Source: Polyangiaceae bacterium (GTDB lineage: Bacteria > Myxococcota_A > Polyangia > Polyangiales > Polyangiaceae). Taken from it: a DNA stretch of 64,000 bases. Location: the NCBI GenBank assembly GCA_020846005.1, contig JADLEQ010000107.1, positions 1 to 64,000 on the forward strand, written 5' to 3'. Made by a program: the position numbers and the translations under genes. Below the pieces are notes generated by a model. The model worked only from the letters and a program-made list of their open reading frames with translations, had not been told where the DNA came from and searched no databases. Of this stretch, positions 31,501 to 43,440 are shown piece by piece (the first letter of the stretch is position 1; each line of letters opens with the position of its first letter).

Positions 31501-33865
31501 CTACGTGGCGCGCGGCGACATCAACGCCGCGATCCAGCTCCTGGAGCGCGAGCTCGAGCGCGCCGAGAGCGACGTTGCGAAGGGGCGCCTCGCGGGAGAG
31601 ATCGCCACGCTCGCGCGCGACCGGCTCAAGGACGATCGGCGCGCGGAGGACGCGGCGAAGCGCGCCATCGGCTTCGATCCCACGAACGCCGATGCGCTCT
31701 CGCTCCTCGGCGACGTCGCCTTCGAGGCGAAGCGCTTCCTCGAGGCCAGCCGTCACTACGAGGTGCTCGCTGACACGGCCGGTAGCCTCGACAAAGCGCG
31801 CGCCACGCGCCTGCTCATCCGGTACGTCGACGCGCTCGCCGCCACGGGCTCGACCGAGAAGGCGCTCACCGCGATGGACACGTTGCTCCGCGTAGCGCCC
31901 GACGACGCGGCCGCCCTGCTGCGCGTGGCCCAGGTGACGTTCGAGCACGGAGCGCCGAAGCGCGCTGTCGAGCTCTTCCGCGATCTCTTCGATCGCTTCG
32001 GGGAGTCGATGAAGGGCTCCGAGCGCGCCACCTCACTCTACCGCATGGGCGAAGCGCTCCGCCGGGCGGGCGAGCTCGATGCCGCCATCCCGCCGCTCGA
32101 GGACTCGATCGAGCAGGATCCAGGCGCGACCGATCCGCTGGTGTCGCTCGCCGCCGTCTTCGAGGCGAAAGAGGACTGGGAGCGCACGATCAAGACGAAG
32201 ACGCTCCACCTCGATCTGGCGGGGCCTGACCAGCGCCTCCAACTCCTCATCGAGATCGGCGACATCGCGAGCGCGAAGCTCGGCGATCGCACCCGCGCGG
32301 CGAAGAGCTACGTCGCCGCGCTGGAGGATCGCCCGGACGACCGCCGCCTCCTCACGAAGCTGATGCAGCTCTACAGCGAGGAGAAGGACTGGGGCAAGCT
32401 GATCGATGTCGTCGTGAAGCTCGCTGGCTTCGTCGAGGACAAGAAGCAGAAGGCGAAGTACCTTCACACCGCCGCGGGCCTCGCGGCCAAGCAGCTCGAG
32501 GACGTGGACCGGGCGCTCGAGTTCTACGGCCAGGTGCTGGAGCTCGACCCCACGATGGATCGGGCGCTCGACGAGGCGATCGCGCTGGTCGCCGGCGCCG
32601 GGCGCCGCGTCGACCAACAGCGCCTGCTCGAGAAGCGCCTCGAGCTCGCCAGCTCCGCCAACGACAAGCCGCGGATGCTTCAGACGTTCACCGAGCTCGG
32701 CGAGCTGTTCGAGAAGCACCTCGGCCTGGTCGATCGCGCCGTCGACGCGTACGAGGCCGCGCAGACGTTCGACCCGGAGAACCGGCAGCGCGCCGAGCAC
32801 CTGGCGGGGCTCTACGCCTCCGATCCGCACAAGTACCTGGACAAGGCCGTCTCGGCCCAGGCGGTGCTCCTGCGGCAGAACCCGCACCGCGCCGAGGTCT
32901 ACAAGCTCCTCCGCAAGCTCTTCACTGAGGTGAAGCAGGCGGATCCGGCGTGGTGCGTGTGTCAGGCGCTCTATGTGCTGAACCTCGCGGAGCCGGACGA
33001 GGAGCGCTTCTTCCGAAGGATGCGCGCCGAGACGGCCGCGCCCGCCCAGGCAGCGCTGAACGATGAGGACTGGGTCACGTTGCTCCTCCACCCGGACGCC
33101 GATCCGCTGCTCACCGGCATCTTCGCGTTGATCGAGCCCGCTGTGATCTTGGCGCGCGGGCAGAGCTTCGAGCAGCTCGGCTACGACTCCCGGTACCAGA
33201 TCGACCTCGCGCAGCACCCGTACCCGATCAGCCAGACGCTCCACTACGCGGCGGGCGTGCTCGGCATGACCCCGCCGCCCACGTTCCAGAACACCAACGA
33301 TCCGGGCGGCCTCTCGTTCCTTCACGCGCACTCGCCGTCGATCGTGCTCGGGATGGCGGCCTTCTCGACCGACGTTCCGTCCCAGGCTGCGGCGTTCATC
33401 GCCGCCCGGCACCTGACGTACTTCCGGCCCGGCATGTACGTGCGCCACCTCGTCCCCACCGGGACGGGGCTCAAGGCGTGGCTGTTCGCTGCGATCAAGC
33501 TCATCGTCCCTCAGTTCCCCGTCGCGGCGGAGATGGAAGGGCCGGTCGGCGAGGCGACGCGCGCGCTCGAGGCGCACCTCTCGGGACAAGGCCGGGATCA
33601 GCTCGCGCGCATCGTCCCGAAGCTCCTGCAGTCGGGCGGGTCGCTCGACCTCAAGCGATGGGTCGCGGGTGTGGACCTCACCGCGGATCGTGCGGGGTTC
33701 GTCATCGCGCACGACCTCGAGACCGCGGTCGAGATCATCCGCGCCTCCGCCGAGGACTCCAGCGCCGTGCCGAACCAGGAGCGGTTGAAGGAGCTGGTGC
33801 TCTACGCGGTGAGCCGCCCGTACTTCGACTTCCGCCGCCTGGTCAGCGTGACCATCGACGTCTGA
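28544..33865 (+). CDS. giant Ser/Thr kinase-like protein with long TPR array
   Basis: A 1,773-residue cytoplasmic protein. Residues about 95-365 form a Hanks-type kinase fold with glycine loop LGEGRLGAVY (about 103), a Lys in LKVL, the catalytic loop HGDLRLDN (Asp219, the usual HRD Arg replaced by Gly), DAG (Asp241) instead of DFG, and the APE motif. Catalytic Asp and Asn remain, so activity is possible but the motif drift resembles pseudokinases. Some 1,100 residues of TPR-like helices follow (WELDP/NPTDTSIA-type repeats every 34-40 residues), then a conserved C-terminal domain of about 350. No transmembrane helix. ATG 28544 has the Shine-Dalgarno GGAAGGAG. It likely acts as a phospho-dependent scaffold. 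Confidence 0.75.
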   Translation: MELDILRAELERLFGLDELTATTRDLLGFDPERIGGTSAKGSFVRALVDHCLEADSIEALCDVVLALHPTANPKITQLRVNGVTLDEELAAGTSFGEYVVTRKLGEGRLGAVYVARHGGADHRLKVLRREATRDRRGLQRFMTVSRLVGGIDHAGLPRGVVAGETAGRWFVAHELFDGQPLAARIARTGPMHLNEAKPLLKALLEPLARIHERRLSHGDLRLDNVLVFRRADGSQQVVLLDAGSDRLRARARVGQVELFSTVGSPRTVAPEMIRGLASEPRSDVYSFGAVLYEVLTGKPLFGDVSTASEIGAAHLNRVPPPPSTLAPRGWIAKEVDDFVLGLLEKDPEKRPRSADTVLEALEGLGRTAQAAAGKKIDDAELESRIDALVADAESDEAGVALEAAVEEGGDPAKVAEAFTMAAEGLEAGDDPKKREAKKSLWFRAARIWEHQAKDMARAEQTYQWIVELDPSDDIATTALEDARRALGKYEELVEMLLAKSENASTRTERARALAEIGRLYATELDDRDQAIVAFVQAFCEDSHQASHADEVERLAGDRPEAWAEALQNCAQVLAADELPPESKNLILVRVGRWYDSKVQRPDLALPCFQAILTSDPANDAALEGMAAIYRRAQQWPELGMVLTRRADAAATPARARDYRTEAAEILEVQLNDVGGARKLYEDVLGDDAGHPKASEALARIYERQQDWAGIVKLLERRAESQRGEERLATVVKIGELHEVRLGNDAEAIHRYGAVLGEDQRNLDALRGLDRLYSKAGRFQDLLANLEQQIAVAATPRQKIALWERVAGIHDEEFLDHGKAASSWESVLTIDPAHEGALMALTRHYRALDRWEDVVGLYDRHLKLVTEGARRVELLLAKARVLVEQVGSPERALGVYEQVLEVDPAHPGALEALARLRESSGDADAALTAIEALAAKAATPEAKAEQLLRAAKLLEQRGDRDGAIERLKRALEANPTDTSIATSLRAAYVARGDINAAIQLLERELERAESDVAKGRLAGEIATLARDRLKDDRRAEDAAKRAIGFDPTNADALSLLGDVAFEAKRFLEASRHYEVLADTAGSLDKARATRLLIRYVDALAATGSTEKALTAMDTLLRVAPDDAAALLRVAQVTFEHGAPKRAVELFRDLFDRFGESMKGSERATSLYRMGEALRRAGELDAAIPPLEDSIEQDPGATDPLVSLAAVFEAKEDWERTIKTKTLHLDLAGPDQRLQLLIEIGDIASAKLGDRTRAAKSYVAALEDRPDDRRLLTKLMQLYSEEKDWGKLIDVVVKLAGFVEDKKQKAKYLHTAAGLAAKQLEDVDRALEFYGQVLELDPTMDRALDEAIALVAGAGRRVDQQRLLEKRLELASSANDKPRMLQTFTELGELFEKHLGLVDRAVDAYEAAQTFDPENRQRAEHLAGLYASDPHKYLDKAVSAQAVLLRQNPHRAEVYKLLRKLFTEVKQADPAWCVCQALYVLNLAEPDEERFFRRMRAETAAPAQAALNDEDWVTLLLHPDADPLLTGIFALIEPAVILARGQSFEQLGYDSRYQIDLAQHPYPISQTLHYAAGVLGMTPPPTFQNTNDPGGLSFLHAHSPSIVLGMAAFSTDVPSQAAAFIAARHLTYFRPGMYVRHLVPTGTGLKAWLFAAIKLIVPQFPVAAEMEGPVGEATRALEAHLSGQGRDQLARIVPKLLQSGGSLDLKRWVAGVDLTADRAGFVIAHDLETAVEIIRASAEDSSAVPNQERLKELVLYAVSRPYFDFRRLVSVTIDV

Positions 33866-33875
33866 GGCGTCGACC

Positions 33876-36992
<3,117 letters not shown>

Positions 36993-37040
36993 GGCGGGGA
37001 TGGTCTCGCACGGCGCGCGAACCGGCGCACGCCGCCGCGG

Positions 37041-37046
37041 ACCCTA
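37041..37046 (-). promoter_or_regulatory. -10 box TAGGGT for secA
   Basis: The hexamer lies 48 nt before the secA ATG on the minus strand, so secA would be leadered. No convincing -35 is seen. Confidence 0.3.
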
Positions 37047-37086
37047 CCACCTCCGCAGACGACCCGGGGCGGCGCCCGTGGCGAGC

Positions 37087-38469
37087 TCAGTACCCGAAAT
37101 CGGGCGTCCCGCCGGCCTTCGGGGGCGCGCTGGTCGGCTTGGCTGGGGTCGCGGCCGTCGCGGCGGGTTTCGTCCCCCCCGCGGTGGGCCGGGTCGGCGC
37201 CGAGCCCGTCTTGGCCGGGGGATCCTTCGCGGCGCTCTTGGCGTCGGCGGCCGGCGGAGCCTCCGCGGGCGGCTGCGCCGCGCTCGCAGCGGTCGTCGGC
37301 GGTGTCACCGCGACGGCTGTGGGCGTCGCGGTGGCGGCCGTGGTCGCCGCCGGGGGGGCGGTCGAAGCGGCCGCCTGATCGCTCTTTCCCGAGAGGACGA
37401 CCGCGGTCGCGATGCCTCCGACGGCGAGGACGGCGACCACACCGAGCCCGGCGAAGAGCGGCGCGTTCGACTTCTTCGGAGGTGCCGGCTCAGCCGTGCC
37501 GCTCTGGGTCGCCCACGAATTCGCCGTCATCCCGTGCGGTCGTGCGCCGCGGGGGACGGCCGCGGCGACGCGATCCTCGTACGAGGCGTCCGCCGGCGCC
37601 GCGACGCCCATGCCCGTCTGCGCCCAGGTGTTCAGCGCCTCGATGAACTCGTCCGACGACTGGAAGCGCTGCGCGACGTCGTTCGCCATCGAGCGCGCGA
37701 TGATCGTCTCGAAGTTCGGATCGAGGTCGGGGACCACCTCGCGCGCCGGCGGCGGCTGAGACAGCACGATCTTGAAGAGCAGCTCGTTGAACGTGTTGGC
37801 GTCGAACGGGACGCGGCCGGTGACCGCCTCGTACAGGATGACGCCGATCGAGTAGAGGTCGCTGCGGCCGTCGGTGCGGTCGCCCTTCGCCTGCTCCGGC
37901 GACATGTAGTACGGCGTCCCGAGCACCGCGCCGGTGCGCGTCATCTTCATCGAGTCGTCGCCGAGCACCTGGAACTTCGAGATGCCGAAGTCGATGATCT
38001 TGACGAAATCCTGCTGCCCGGCCTTCTCCTTCAGGATGAAGATGTTGTCGGGCTTGAGGTCGCGGTGCGTGATGCCCGCTCGATGCGCGGCGCCCAGGCC
38101 CTTCAGCGACTGGACGGCGATCGGGTAGAGCTGCTGCGGCGTGAGCCGCCCGAGGCGCTCGATGCGCTGCCCGAGCGTCTCGCCGTCGAGGTACTCCATC
38201 ACCATGTAGCGCTCGCCCGACTCCAGTGAGCCGAGGTCGAGCACCTCGAGGATGTGGTCGCTGCCGATCTGGCCGGCCGCCTGCGCCTCACGTTCGAACC
38301 GAGCCACCGCGTCCCCGCTCTCGACGGTCGCCGCGTGGAGGACCTTGATGGCGACGCGCCGCTTGATGCGCGCGTTCTCGCCCTCGTACACAGCTCCCAT
38401 CCCGCCCTCGCCCAGCAGGCGAACGATGCGGTACTTGTCGTCGATGATCTGGCCGACGGTTAGCGACAT
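37087..38469 (-). CDS. transmembrane Ser/Thr protein kinase
   Basis: A 460-residue Hanks-type kinase. The catalytic domain spans about 12-275: LGEGGMGAVYEG, VAIKVL (Lys), THRDLKPDN, IDFGISKF, GTPYYMSPEQ, DLYSIGVILYE. All key residues are intact. A juxtamembrane segment precedes one transmembrane helix (about 345-367, APLFAGLGVVAVLAVGGIATAVVL). The extracytoplasmic part is only a low-complexity Ala/Pro/Thr tail with no sensor domain. A leader of about 30-35 nt is predicted from TATGCT (38509-38514). It is divergent from the rseP operon. Confidence 0.9.
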   Translation of the reverse strand: MSLTVGQIIDDKYRIVRLLGEGGMGAVYEGENARIKRRVAIKVLHAATVESGDAVARFEREAQAAGQIGSDHILEVLDLGSLESGERYMVMEYLDGETLGQRIERLGRLTPQQLYPIAVQSLKGLGAAHRAGITHRDLKPDNIFILKEKAGQQDFVKIIDFGISKFQVLGDDSMKMTRTGAVLGTPYYMSPEQAKGDRTDGRSDLYSIGVILYEAVTGRVPFDANTFNELLFKIVLSQPPPAREVVPDLDPNFETIIARSMANDVAQRFQSSDEFIEALNTWAQTGMGVAAPADASYEDRVAAAVPRGARPHGMTANSWATQSGTAEPAPPKKSNAPLFAGLGVVAVLAVGGIATAVVLSGKSDQAAASTAPPAATTAATATPTAVAVTPPTTAASAAQPPAEAPPAADAKSAAKDPPAKTGSAPTRPTAGGTKPAATAATPAKPTSAPPKAGGTPDFGY

Positions 38470-38508
38470 GGCTTGGACCCGGGGCGCGAAGGCGCCCTCC
38501 GTCCTACG

Positions 38509-38514
38509 AGCATA
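38509..38514 (-). promoter_or_regulatory. -10 box TATGCT for the kinase gene
   Basis: The box lies 39 nt upstream of the ATG at 38469 on the minus strand, giving a leadered transcript. A second TA-containing hexamer TAGGAC lies at 38500-38505. An A+T-rich island with TGTACA sits farther up (about 38588-38612), between this gene and rseP. Confidence 0.35.
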
Positions 38515-38676
38515 GCGCCCCGGCCCTCCCCCGGGCCAGCCGCGCTCCCCGCCAGCGGCCGGGGCCCGCGCGCCTATGGCTCCAAGTGTCTGAATGTACA
38601 CAACTAATTTGTCGGCGCGGCGGCTCCGGGGGGGCCGGCGGCCGAGTGCGCTATCCCCGGGAAGCTCGGCTCAGCG

Positions 38677-40353
38677 ATGGACCTCGTCTATTTCATCCTG
38701 CTCACGAGCTCGCTGATCTTCGTGCACGAGCTCGGGCACTACCTGGTCGCCAAGGCGTTCGGGGTGAAGGTGCTGACGTTCAGCCTCGGGTTCGGGCCGC
38801 GCCTGCTCCGGTTCCGAGGGCGGGAGACGGAGTACAGCGTGGGGCTCCTCCCGCTCGGCGGTTACGTCCGGATGCTCGAGTCGAGCAAGAACGACATCGT
38901 GATGCCGGAGGACCGCCACCGAACCTTCGAGCAGCTCGCCGTCCACAAGCGCGTGCTCGTGGTGCTGGCGGGGCCTGCGATGAACCTCGTGTTCCCCGTC
39001 CTCCTCTACTTCTCGGTGTTCGTCGGCGACGGGCCGTTCCTGCCGCCGACGGTCGGCATCGCGCTCCCGGGCCACGCTGCGTACGGCAAGCTGCGGGAGG
39101 GCGACCGTGTCATGAGCGTGAACGGCGCGGAGATCGGGACGTTCGACGAGCTCCGCCGCATCGTCTCGCGCAACCCCGGACACACCCTCCGGCTCAAGGT
39201 GTTCCGCGACGGCAAGCACGTCGAGGTCGAGGTGACCCCGGAGGAGACGATCGTGCGACGCGAGCTCGACATCGTCGAGCGCGTGGGCACGCTGCATGTC
39301 GAGGCGAGCGCACCCGCGGCAGTGATCGGCGTGATGCGCACCGAGTCGCCTGCGTATCGCGCAGGGCTCCGCACGTTCGACGTGGTGACGCACGTCGCGG
39401 GGGCGCCCGTGCGGAGGTTCGTCGATCTGCAGGCGGCGCTCGCCGACAACCACGGCGAGACGGTGCCGGTGACGTACCTGCGCCCGATCATGGTCCCGGA
39501 CGCCGTCGGGCGCCTCGCGCAGCTCGCGGTCTACGAGGCGGGGGTCGTCGCCCTCACCCCCGCACCGACCGGCGCCGACGTCTTGGAGCGCACGGGCCTC
39601 GAGCTGGCGGATCTCTACGCCGCGGTCGTCCCCGAGGAATCGTCACTCCACCAGGCGGGCGTCCGCCCTGGGGACCGCCTCCTCCGGCTGGACCAAGACA
39701 CGCTCCCCGCGTGGTCGACGTTCAAGGAGCGCCTGCGCGCGGAGCCCGAGCGCGAGCACCACGTCGAGTACTTCTCCGCCCGCGAGGGCCGCGAGCGCAG
39801 CGGCACGTTCCGCGTCCGGCGCGAGGACTTCGTCGACGAGCGGGGACAGGCGTTCGCGCGCTACGTGCTGAGAGTCCAGCAGTGGATCCCGCTGGCGCCC
39901 GAGTCGCGGGTCGACCACCCTCACCCGATCCGCTACGCGCTCGAGAAGGCCGTCGAGGAGACCGCGGACGTGACGCGGTTCGTGCTGGTCGCCATCGTAC
40001 GACTCGCGCAGGGGAGGCTCAGTCTGGACTCGCTCTCCGGTCCCATCACGATCTATGAGGTCGCCGGCGAGGAGGGGCGGAAGGGTGCAGACTACTTCGT
40101 CTGGGTGATGGCGCTCCTCAGCATCAACCTCGGGCTCCTCAACCTGTTGCCGATCCCGGTGCTGGACGGCGGGCACCTCATGTTCTTCGTGATCGAGGGG
40201 ATCCTGCGCCGGCCGCTCCCGCTGCGCGTCCGTGAGATCGCGCACATCGTAGGGATGGCGGTGCTGGTGGCGCTGATGGCGCTCGCTTTCAAGAACGACG
40301 TGGAGAAGCGCTGGGACGCGATCGCGGGGCGCGTACGGAGCCTGAGCGGGTGA
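38677..40353 (+). CDS. rseP: site-2 protease RseP (RIP metalloprotease)
   Basis: A 558-residue intramembrane zinc protease that in proteobacteria cleaves anti-sigma factors such as RseA. The active-site helix HELGH is at residues 17-21 and the C-terminal LDG motif in LPIPVLDGGHL at about 491-501. Between them lie PDZ-like domains (LREGDRVMSVNGAEI; SPAYRAGLRTFDVV; LHQAGVRPGDRLLRLD), apparently three where E. coli has two, which explains the extra about 100 residues. Its stop overlaps the GTG of rsmB by 4 bp. In many bacteria it sits with envelope genes; here it heads rsmB-dapA-dapB. Confidence 0.92.
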   Translation: MDLVYFILLTSSLIFVHELGHYLVAKAFGVKVLTFSLGFGPRLLRFRGRETEYSVGLLPLGGYVRMLESSKNDIVMPEDRHRTFEQLAVHKRVLVVLAGPAMNLVFPVLLYFSVFVGDGPFLPPTVGIALPGHAAYGKLREGDRVMSVNGAEIGTFDELRRIVSRNPGHTLRLKVFRDGKHVEVEVTPEETIVRRELDIVERVGTLHVEASAPAAVIGVMRTESPAYRAGLRTFDVVTHVAGAPVRRFVDLQAALADNHGETVPVTYLRPIMVPDAVGRLAQLAVYEAGVVALTPAPTGADVLERTGLELADLYAAVVPEESSLHQAGVRPGDRLLRLDQDTLPAWSTFKERLRAEPEREHHVEYFSAREGRERSGTFRVRREDFVDERGQAFARYVLRVQQWIPLAPESRVDHPHPIRYALEKAVEETADVTRFVLVAIVRLAQGRLSLDSLSGPITIYEVAGEEGRKGADYFVWVMALLSINLGLLNLLPIPVLDGGHLMFFVIEGILRRPLPLRVREIAHIVGMAVLVALMALAFKNDVEKRWDAIAGRVRSLSG

Positions 40354-41660
40354 GCGCGACCGCCCCCGCCGCCCGCGGCGACGGTCGCGCCGTCGCCGCG
40401 CGAGTGCTCGTCCGTGTCGAGCGGGACGCCGCGTTCGCGGCGGCGGCGCTCGACGCGGAGCTGGCTCGGGCGGCGACGCTGGCGCCCGTGGAGCGCGCGC
40501 TCGCCACCACGCTCGTCTACGGCGCGCTGCGGGCGCGTGGCGCCCTCATCGCCCGCCTGTCGACGCTCGCGCCGCGGGGGCTGCCGCGGGACGAGCTGAC
40601 GCGCGCCCACCTGCTGCTCGCGGCGCACCAACTGCTCCTCTTGGATCGCATCCCCGCTCACGCGGCGGTCGACGTGGCGGTCAGCGCGCTCCGCCGCGAG
40701 CGGGGCGCGCGGGTCGCCGGCTTCGCGAACGCCGTGCTGCGCAAGCTCGCGGCGCACCCGAAGATCGACGAGCGCGCCGCCGTCCTCGAGTCGGCTCCGG
40801 CGTGGCTGCGGGAGCAGCTCGTCGCCGTGGCCGGGGAGGCCGGCGCTGCGGCCCTGCTGGGCGCGGGAGAGGCGCCGGCGGTCGGGCTGCGGCTCTCGCG
40901 CGGCCGGTCGCTCCCCGAGTGGCTCGCCGCCGCCGAGCCCGGGCGGGTCGCGCCGCGCGCGAGGCGGGTGCGTCGCGAGGGAGATCCGCGCAAGCTTGCC
41001 GGCCACGCGGCGGGCGACTTCAGCGTGCAAGAGGAGGGCGCGCAGGTCGTCGGGCTGCTCGTCGGCGCGCGACCGGGCGAGCGCGTGCTCGACGCCTGCG
41101 CGGGGCGCGGCGGCAAGGCAGCGCTCCTCGCGGAGGCGGTGGGCCCGGGCGGCGAGGTCTGGGCCACGGACGTGCACCCGTCGAAGCTCGACGCGCTGCG
41201 CGCCGAGCTCGAGCGGCTCGGCCTCCAGCCGGCGCAGACGCGAGCCGTCGACTGGACGGTGGGGGCGGCCGACGTCCCCCGGGGGTTCGACCGGGTGCTG
41301 GTCGACGCCCCGTGCTCGGGGACCGGGACGCTCCGTAGGCGCCCGGAGATCGCTCACCGGCTGGGGCCCGACGATCCGGAGCGCCTCGCCGAGCTCTCCG
41401 CGCGCATCCTGCGAGCCGCGGCGACCCGCGCGCGCCCCGGCGGCCGCGTCACGTTCGCGGTGTGCAGCGTGCTGCCCGTGGAGGGCGAGGAGGTCGTCGC
41501 CCGGGTCGCCGACGTGCTCGAGCCGGCGCCGTTCGACGCCCCGGAGCTGCTGCCGCTCGTCGCGGGCGGCGCGACCCACCTGCGGCTCCTCCCGCACGTT
41601 CACGGCACGGACGGTTACTTCGTCGCGAGCTTCGTCGCCCGCCCGGACACGTCCCCGTGA
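40350..41660 (+). CDS. rsmB: 16S rRNA (cytosine-C5) methyltransferase, RsmB type
   Basis: A 436-residue SAM-dependent methyltransferase. An N-terminal NusB-like RNA-binding domain (about 12-135; RVLVRVE...ALATTLVYGALR) precedes the Rossmann domain with DACAGRGGKAALLAE (SAM motif I, about 247-261). DAPCSGTGTLRRRPEI (motif IV, catalytic-site Cys) and VCSVLPVEGEEVV (motif VI) follow; motif VI has V-C-S where T-C-S is usual, keeping the nucleophilic Cys. It should methylate C967-equivalent in 16S rRNA. Start GTG overlaps the rseP stop. Confidence 0.87.
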   Translation: MSATAPAARGDGRAVAARVLVRVERDAAFAAAALDAELARAATLAPVERALATTLVYGALRARGALIARLSTLAPRGLPRDELTRAHLLLAAHQLLLLDRIPAHAAVDVAVSALRRERGARVAGFANAVLRKLAAHPKIDERAAVLESAPAWLREQLVAVAGEAGAAALLGAGEAPAVGLRLSRGRSLPEWLAAAEPGRVAPRARRVRREGDPRKLAGHAAGDFSVQEEGAQVVGLLVGARPGERVLDACAGRGGKAALLAEAVGPGGEVWATDVHPSKLDALRAELERLGLQPAQTRAVDWTVGAADVPRGFDRVLVDAPCSGTGTLRRRPEIAHRLGPDDPERLAELSARILRAAATRARPGGRVTFAVCSVLPVEGEEVVARVADVLEPAPFDAPELLPLVAGGATHLRLLPHVHGTDGYFVASFVARPDTSP

Positions 41661-41700
41661 CGCCCTTGCGTCGCGGCGCGACCGGGGCAAGAGAGCCGGC

Positions 41701-42615
41701 GTGCACGCGCTCTCGCTGACCGGTACCTGGACCGCGCTCGTCACTCCCTTCACCGCCGACGGCTCGGCCATCGACTGGGACGCATACGAAGCGCTCGTGG
41801 ACTCCCAGCTCGCCGGGGGGGTCTCGGGCCTGGTCCCGTGCGGGACGACCGGAGAGACGCCGACGCTCAGCGAGCCCGAGCAGCGCGAGCTCGTCCAGCG
41901 CACGGTGCGGCGGGTCGCCGGGCGCGTGCCGGTGATGGCCGGCACGGGCAGCAACTCGACGAAGAAGACGGTGGAGGCCAGCCGCGCGGCGCTGGAGGCC
42001 GGCGCGGACGCCGTGATGGTCGTCATGCCGTACTACAACAAGCCGAGCCAGGACGGCATGCGCGCTCACGTCGAGGCGATCGCGCGGGAAGTGGGCGCGC
42101 GGGAGGTGGGCGCGCCGATCGTCCTCTACAACATCCCGGGACGGACGGGCGTGGAGCTCGGCGTCGACACGCTGGTCGCGCTGCTGGAGACCTGCCCGAA
42201 CATCATCGGCGTGAAGGACGCCACCGGGCACGTCCTCCACTGTCAGGAGACGCTCCGGCGCACCGGCGACCGCGCCTCGATCCTCTGCGGCGACGACCCG
42301 CTGACGGTCCCGATGATGAGCGTCGGCGCCCGCGGCGTGATCAGCGTCACCTCGAACCTCTACCCGTCGAAAGTAGCTGCCGTGACGACCGCCGCGCTGG
42401 CGGGGCGGTGGGAGGAGGCGCGCCGCGCCCACCTCGCGCTCTTGCCGGTGCACCGCGCGATGTTCGTCGAGCCGAACCCGCAGCCGCTCAAGGCAGCGCT
42501 GGCCGCGCGCGGCAGGATGCAGGCGAGCGTTCGCCTCCCGCTCCTGCCCGCGAGCGAGGCGACGCGAGCTGTGGTCGCGCGGGTCATGGCGGACTACGAG
42601 CGCGAGGCGCCGTGA
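41701..42615 (+). CDS. dapA: 4-hydroxy-tetrahydrodipicolinate synthase
   Basis: A 304-residue (beta/alpha)8 aldolase that condenses pyruvate with aspartate semialdehyde, the first step towards lysine and meso-diaminopimelate for peptidoglycan. GTTGETPTLS (pyruvate site), LYNIPGRTG (the catalytic Tyr) and IIGVKDATG (Schiff-base Lys, about 170) are intact. A short duplication-like insert (REVGAREVGAP, about 131-141) is unusual. Start GTG 41701, 40 bp after rsmB; its stop overlaps dapB by 4 bp, so the two lysine enzymes are translated together. Confidence 0.93.
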   Translation: MHALSLTGTWTALVTPFTADGSAIDWDAYEALVDSQLAGGVSGLVPCGTTGETPTLSEPEQRELVQRTVRRVAGRVPVMAGTGSNSTKKTVEASRAALEAGADAVMVVMPYYNKPSQDGMRAHVEAIAREVGAREVGAPIVLYNIPGRTGVELGVDTLVALLETCPNIIGVKDATGHVLHCQETLRRTGDRASILCGDDPLTVPMMSVGARGVISVTSNLYPSKVAAVTTAALAGRWEEARRAHLALLPVHRAMFVEPNPQPLKAALAARGRMQASVRLPLLPASEATRAVVARVMADYEREAP

Positions 42616-43418
42616 GCGACCGAGCGAGCCCGATCCGCGTCGCGCTGCACGGCGCGTCGGGACGCATGGGGCTGGCGCTGACGCGCCTGATCCGAGAGCG
42701 TCCCCGGTTCGCGCTGGTGGGCGCCGCAACGGCGGCGGACGACCCGGCGTGCGGGCGGGACCTGGGGGAGCTGGCGGGTCAGGGTGCGCTCGGCGTGACG
42801 CTGAGCGCCGACCTGGGGAGCGCGCTGCTCGGCGCGGACGTGGCGATCGACTTCTCGGCGCCAGGCGCGGTGCCCCGGTTGGCGGCCGCCGCCGCGAGCG
42901 GGGGGGTGGCGCTCGTGAGCGGGACCACCGGGCTGCCGGAGGCGGCGCGCGCCGCGCTCGAGCGGGCGTCCGCGCGGATCCCCGTCCTGTGGGCGCCCAA
43001 CACGAGCCTCGGCGTCCAGGTGCTCGCAGAGCTCGTCACCGCGGCCGTGCGTCAGCTCGGCGAGGCGTTCGACGTAGAGATCGTCGAGGTGCACCACGGG
43101 CGCAAGACCGACGCGCCGAGCGGCACCGCGTTGCGCCTCGCCGAGGCGGCGCGCCTCGCGCGTCCCGCCCTCGCGGAGCGCCACGGCCGCAGCGGCGCCG
43201 TGGGCGCGCGGGGGCACGACGAGCTCGGCGTGCTCGCGGTGCGCGGCGGCGACGTGATCGGCGACCACACCGTTCACTTGCTCGGCGCGGGCGAGCGCCT
43301 CGAGCTCACGCACCGGGCGACGAGCCGGGACGTGTTCGCGCTCGGCGCGCTGCGCGCTGCCGAGTTCGTGGTCGGGCGCCCACCCGCGCTCTACACCCTG
43401 CGCGATCTGCTCGCCTGA
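42612..43418 (+). CDS. dapB: 4-hydroxy-tetrahydrodipicolinate reductase
   Basis: A 268-residue NAD(P)H-dependent reductase, the step after DapA. It has the nucleotide-binding GASGRMG (about 13-19), VALVSGTTGL, NTSLGVQVL and the substrate/catalytic motif EVHHGRKTDAPSGTAL (about 159-174). The length equals that of E. coli DapB. The GTG start is coupled to the dapA stop. An 18-bp tandem repeat begins 22 bp after its stop. Confidence 0.93.
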   Translation: MSDRASPIRVALHGASGRMGLALTRLIRERPRFALVGAATAADDPACGRDLGELAGQGALGVTLSADLGSALLGADVAIDFSAPGAVPRLAAAAASGGVALVSGTTGLPEAARAALERASARIPVLWAPNTSLGVQVLAELVTAAVRQLGEAFDVEIVEVHHGRKTDAPSGTALRLAEAARLARPALAERHGRSGAVGARGHDELGVLAVRGGDVIGDHTVHLLGAGERLELTHRATSRDVFALGALRAAEFVVGRPPALYTLRDLLA

Positions 43419-43440
43419 GCTTGCGTCGGCGCGCGCGCGC

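Noticed and set aside
28385-31948. 1,187-codon open frame antisense to the kinase/TPR gene
   Set aside because: Composition (Arg/His/Leu/Val-rich, no domains) is that of a shadow frame opened by high G+C; the sense strand has clear kinase and TPR motifs, a Shine-Dalgarno and a promoter.
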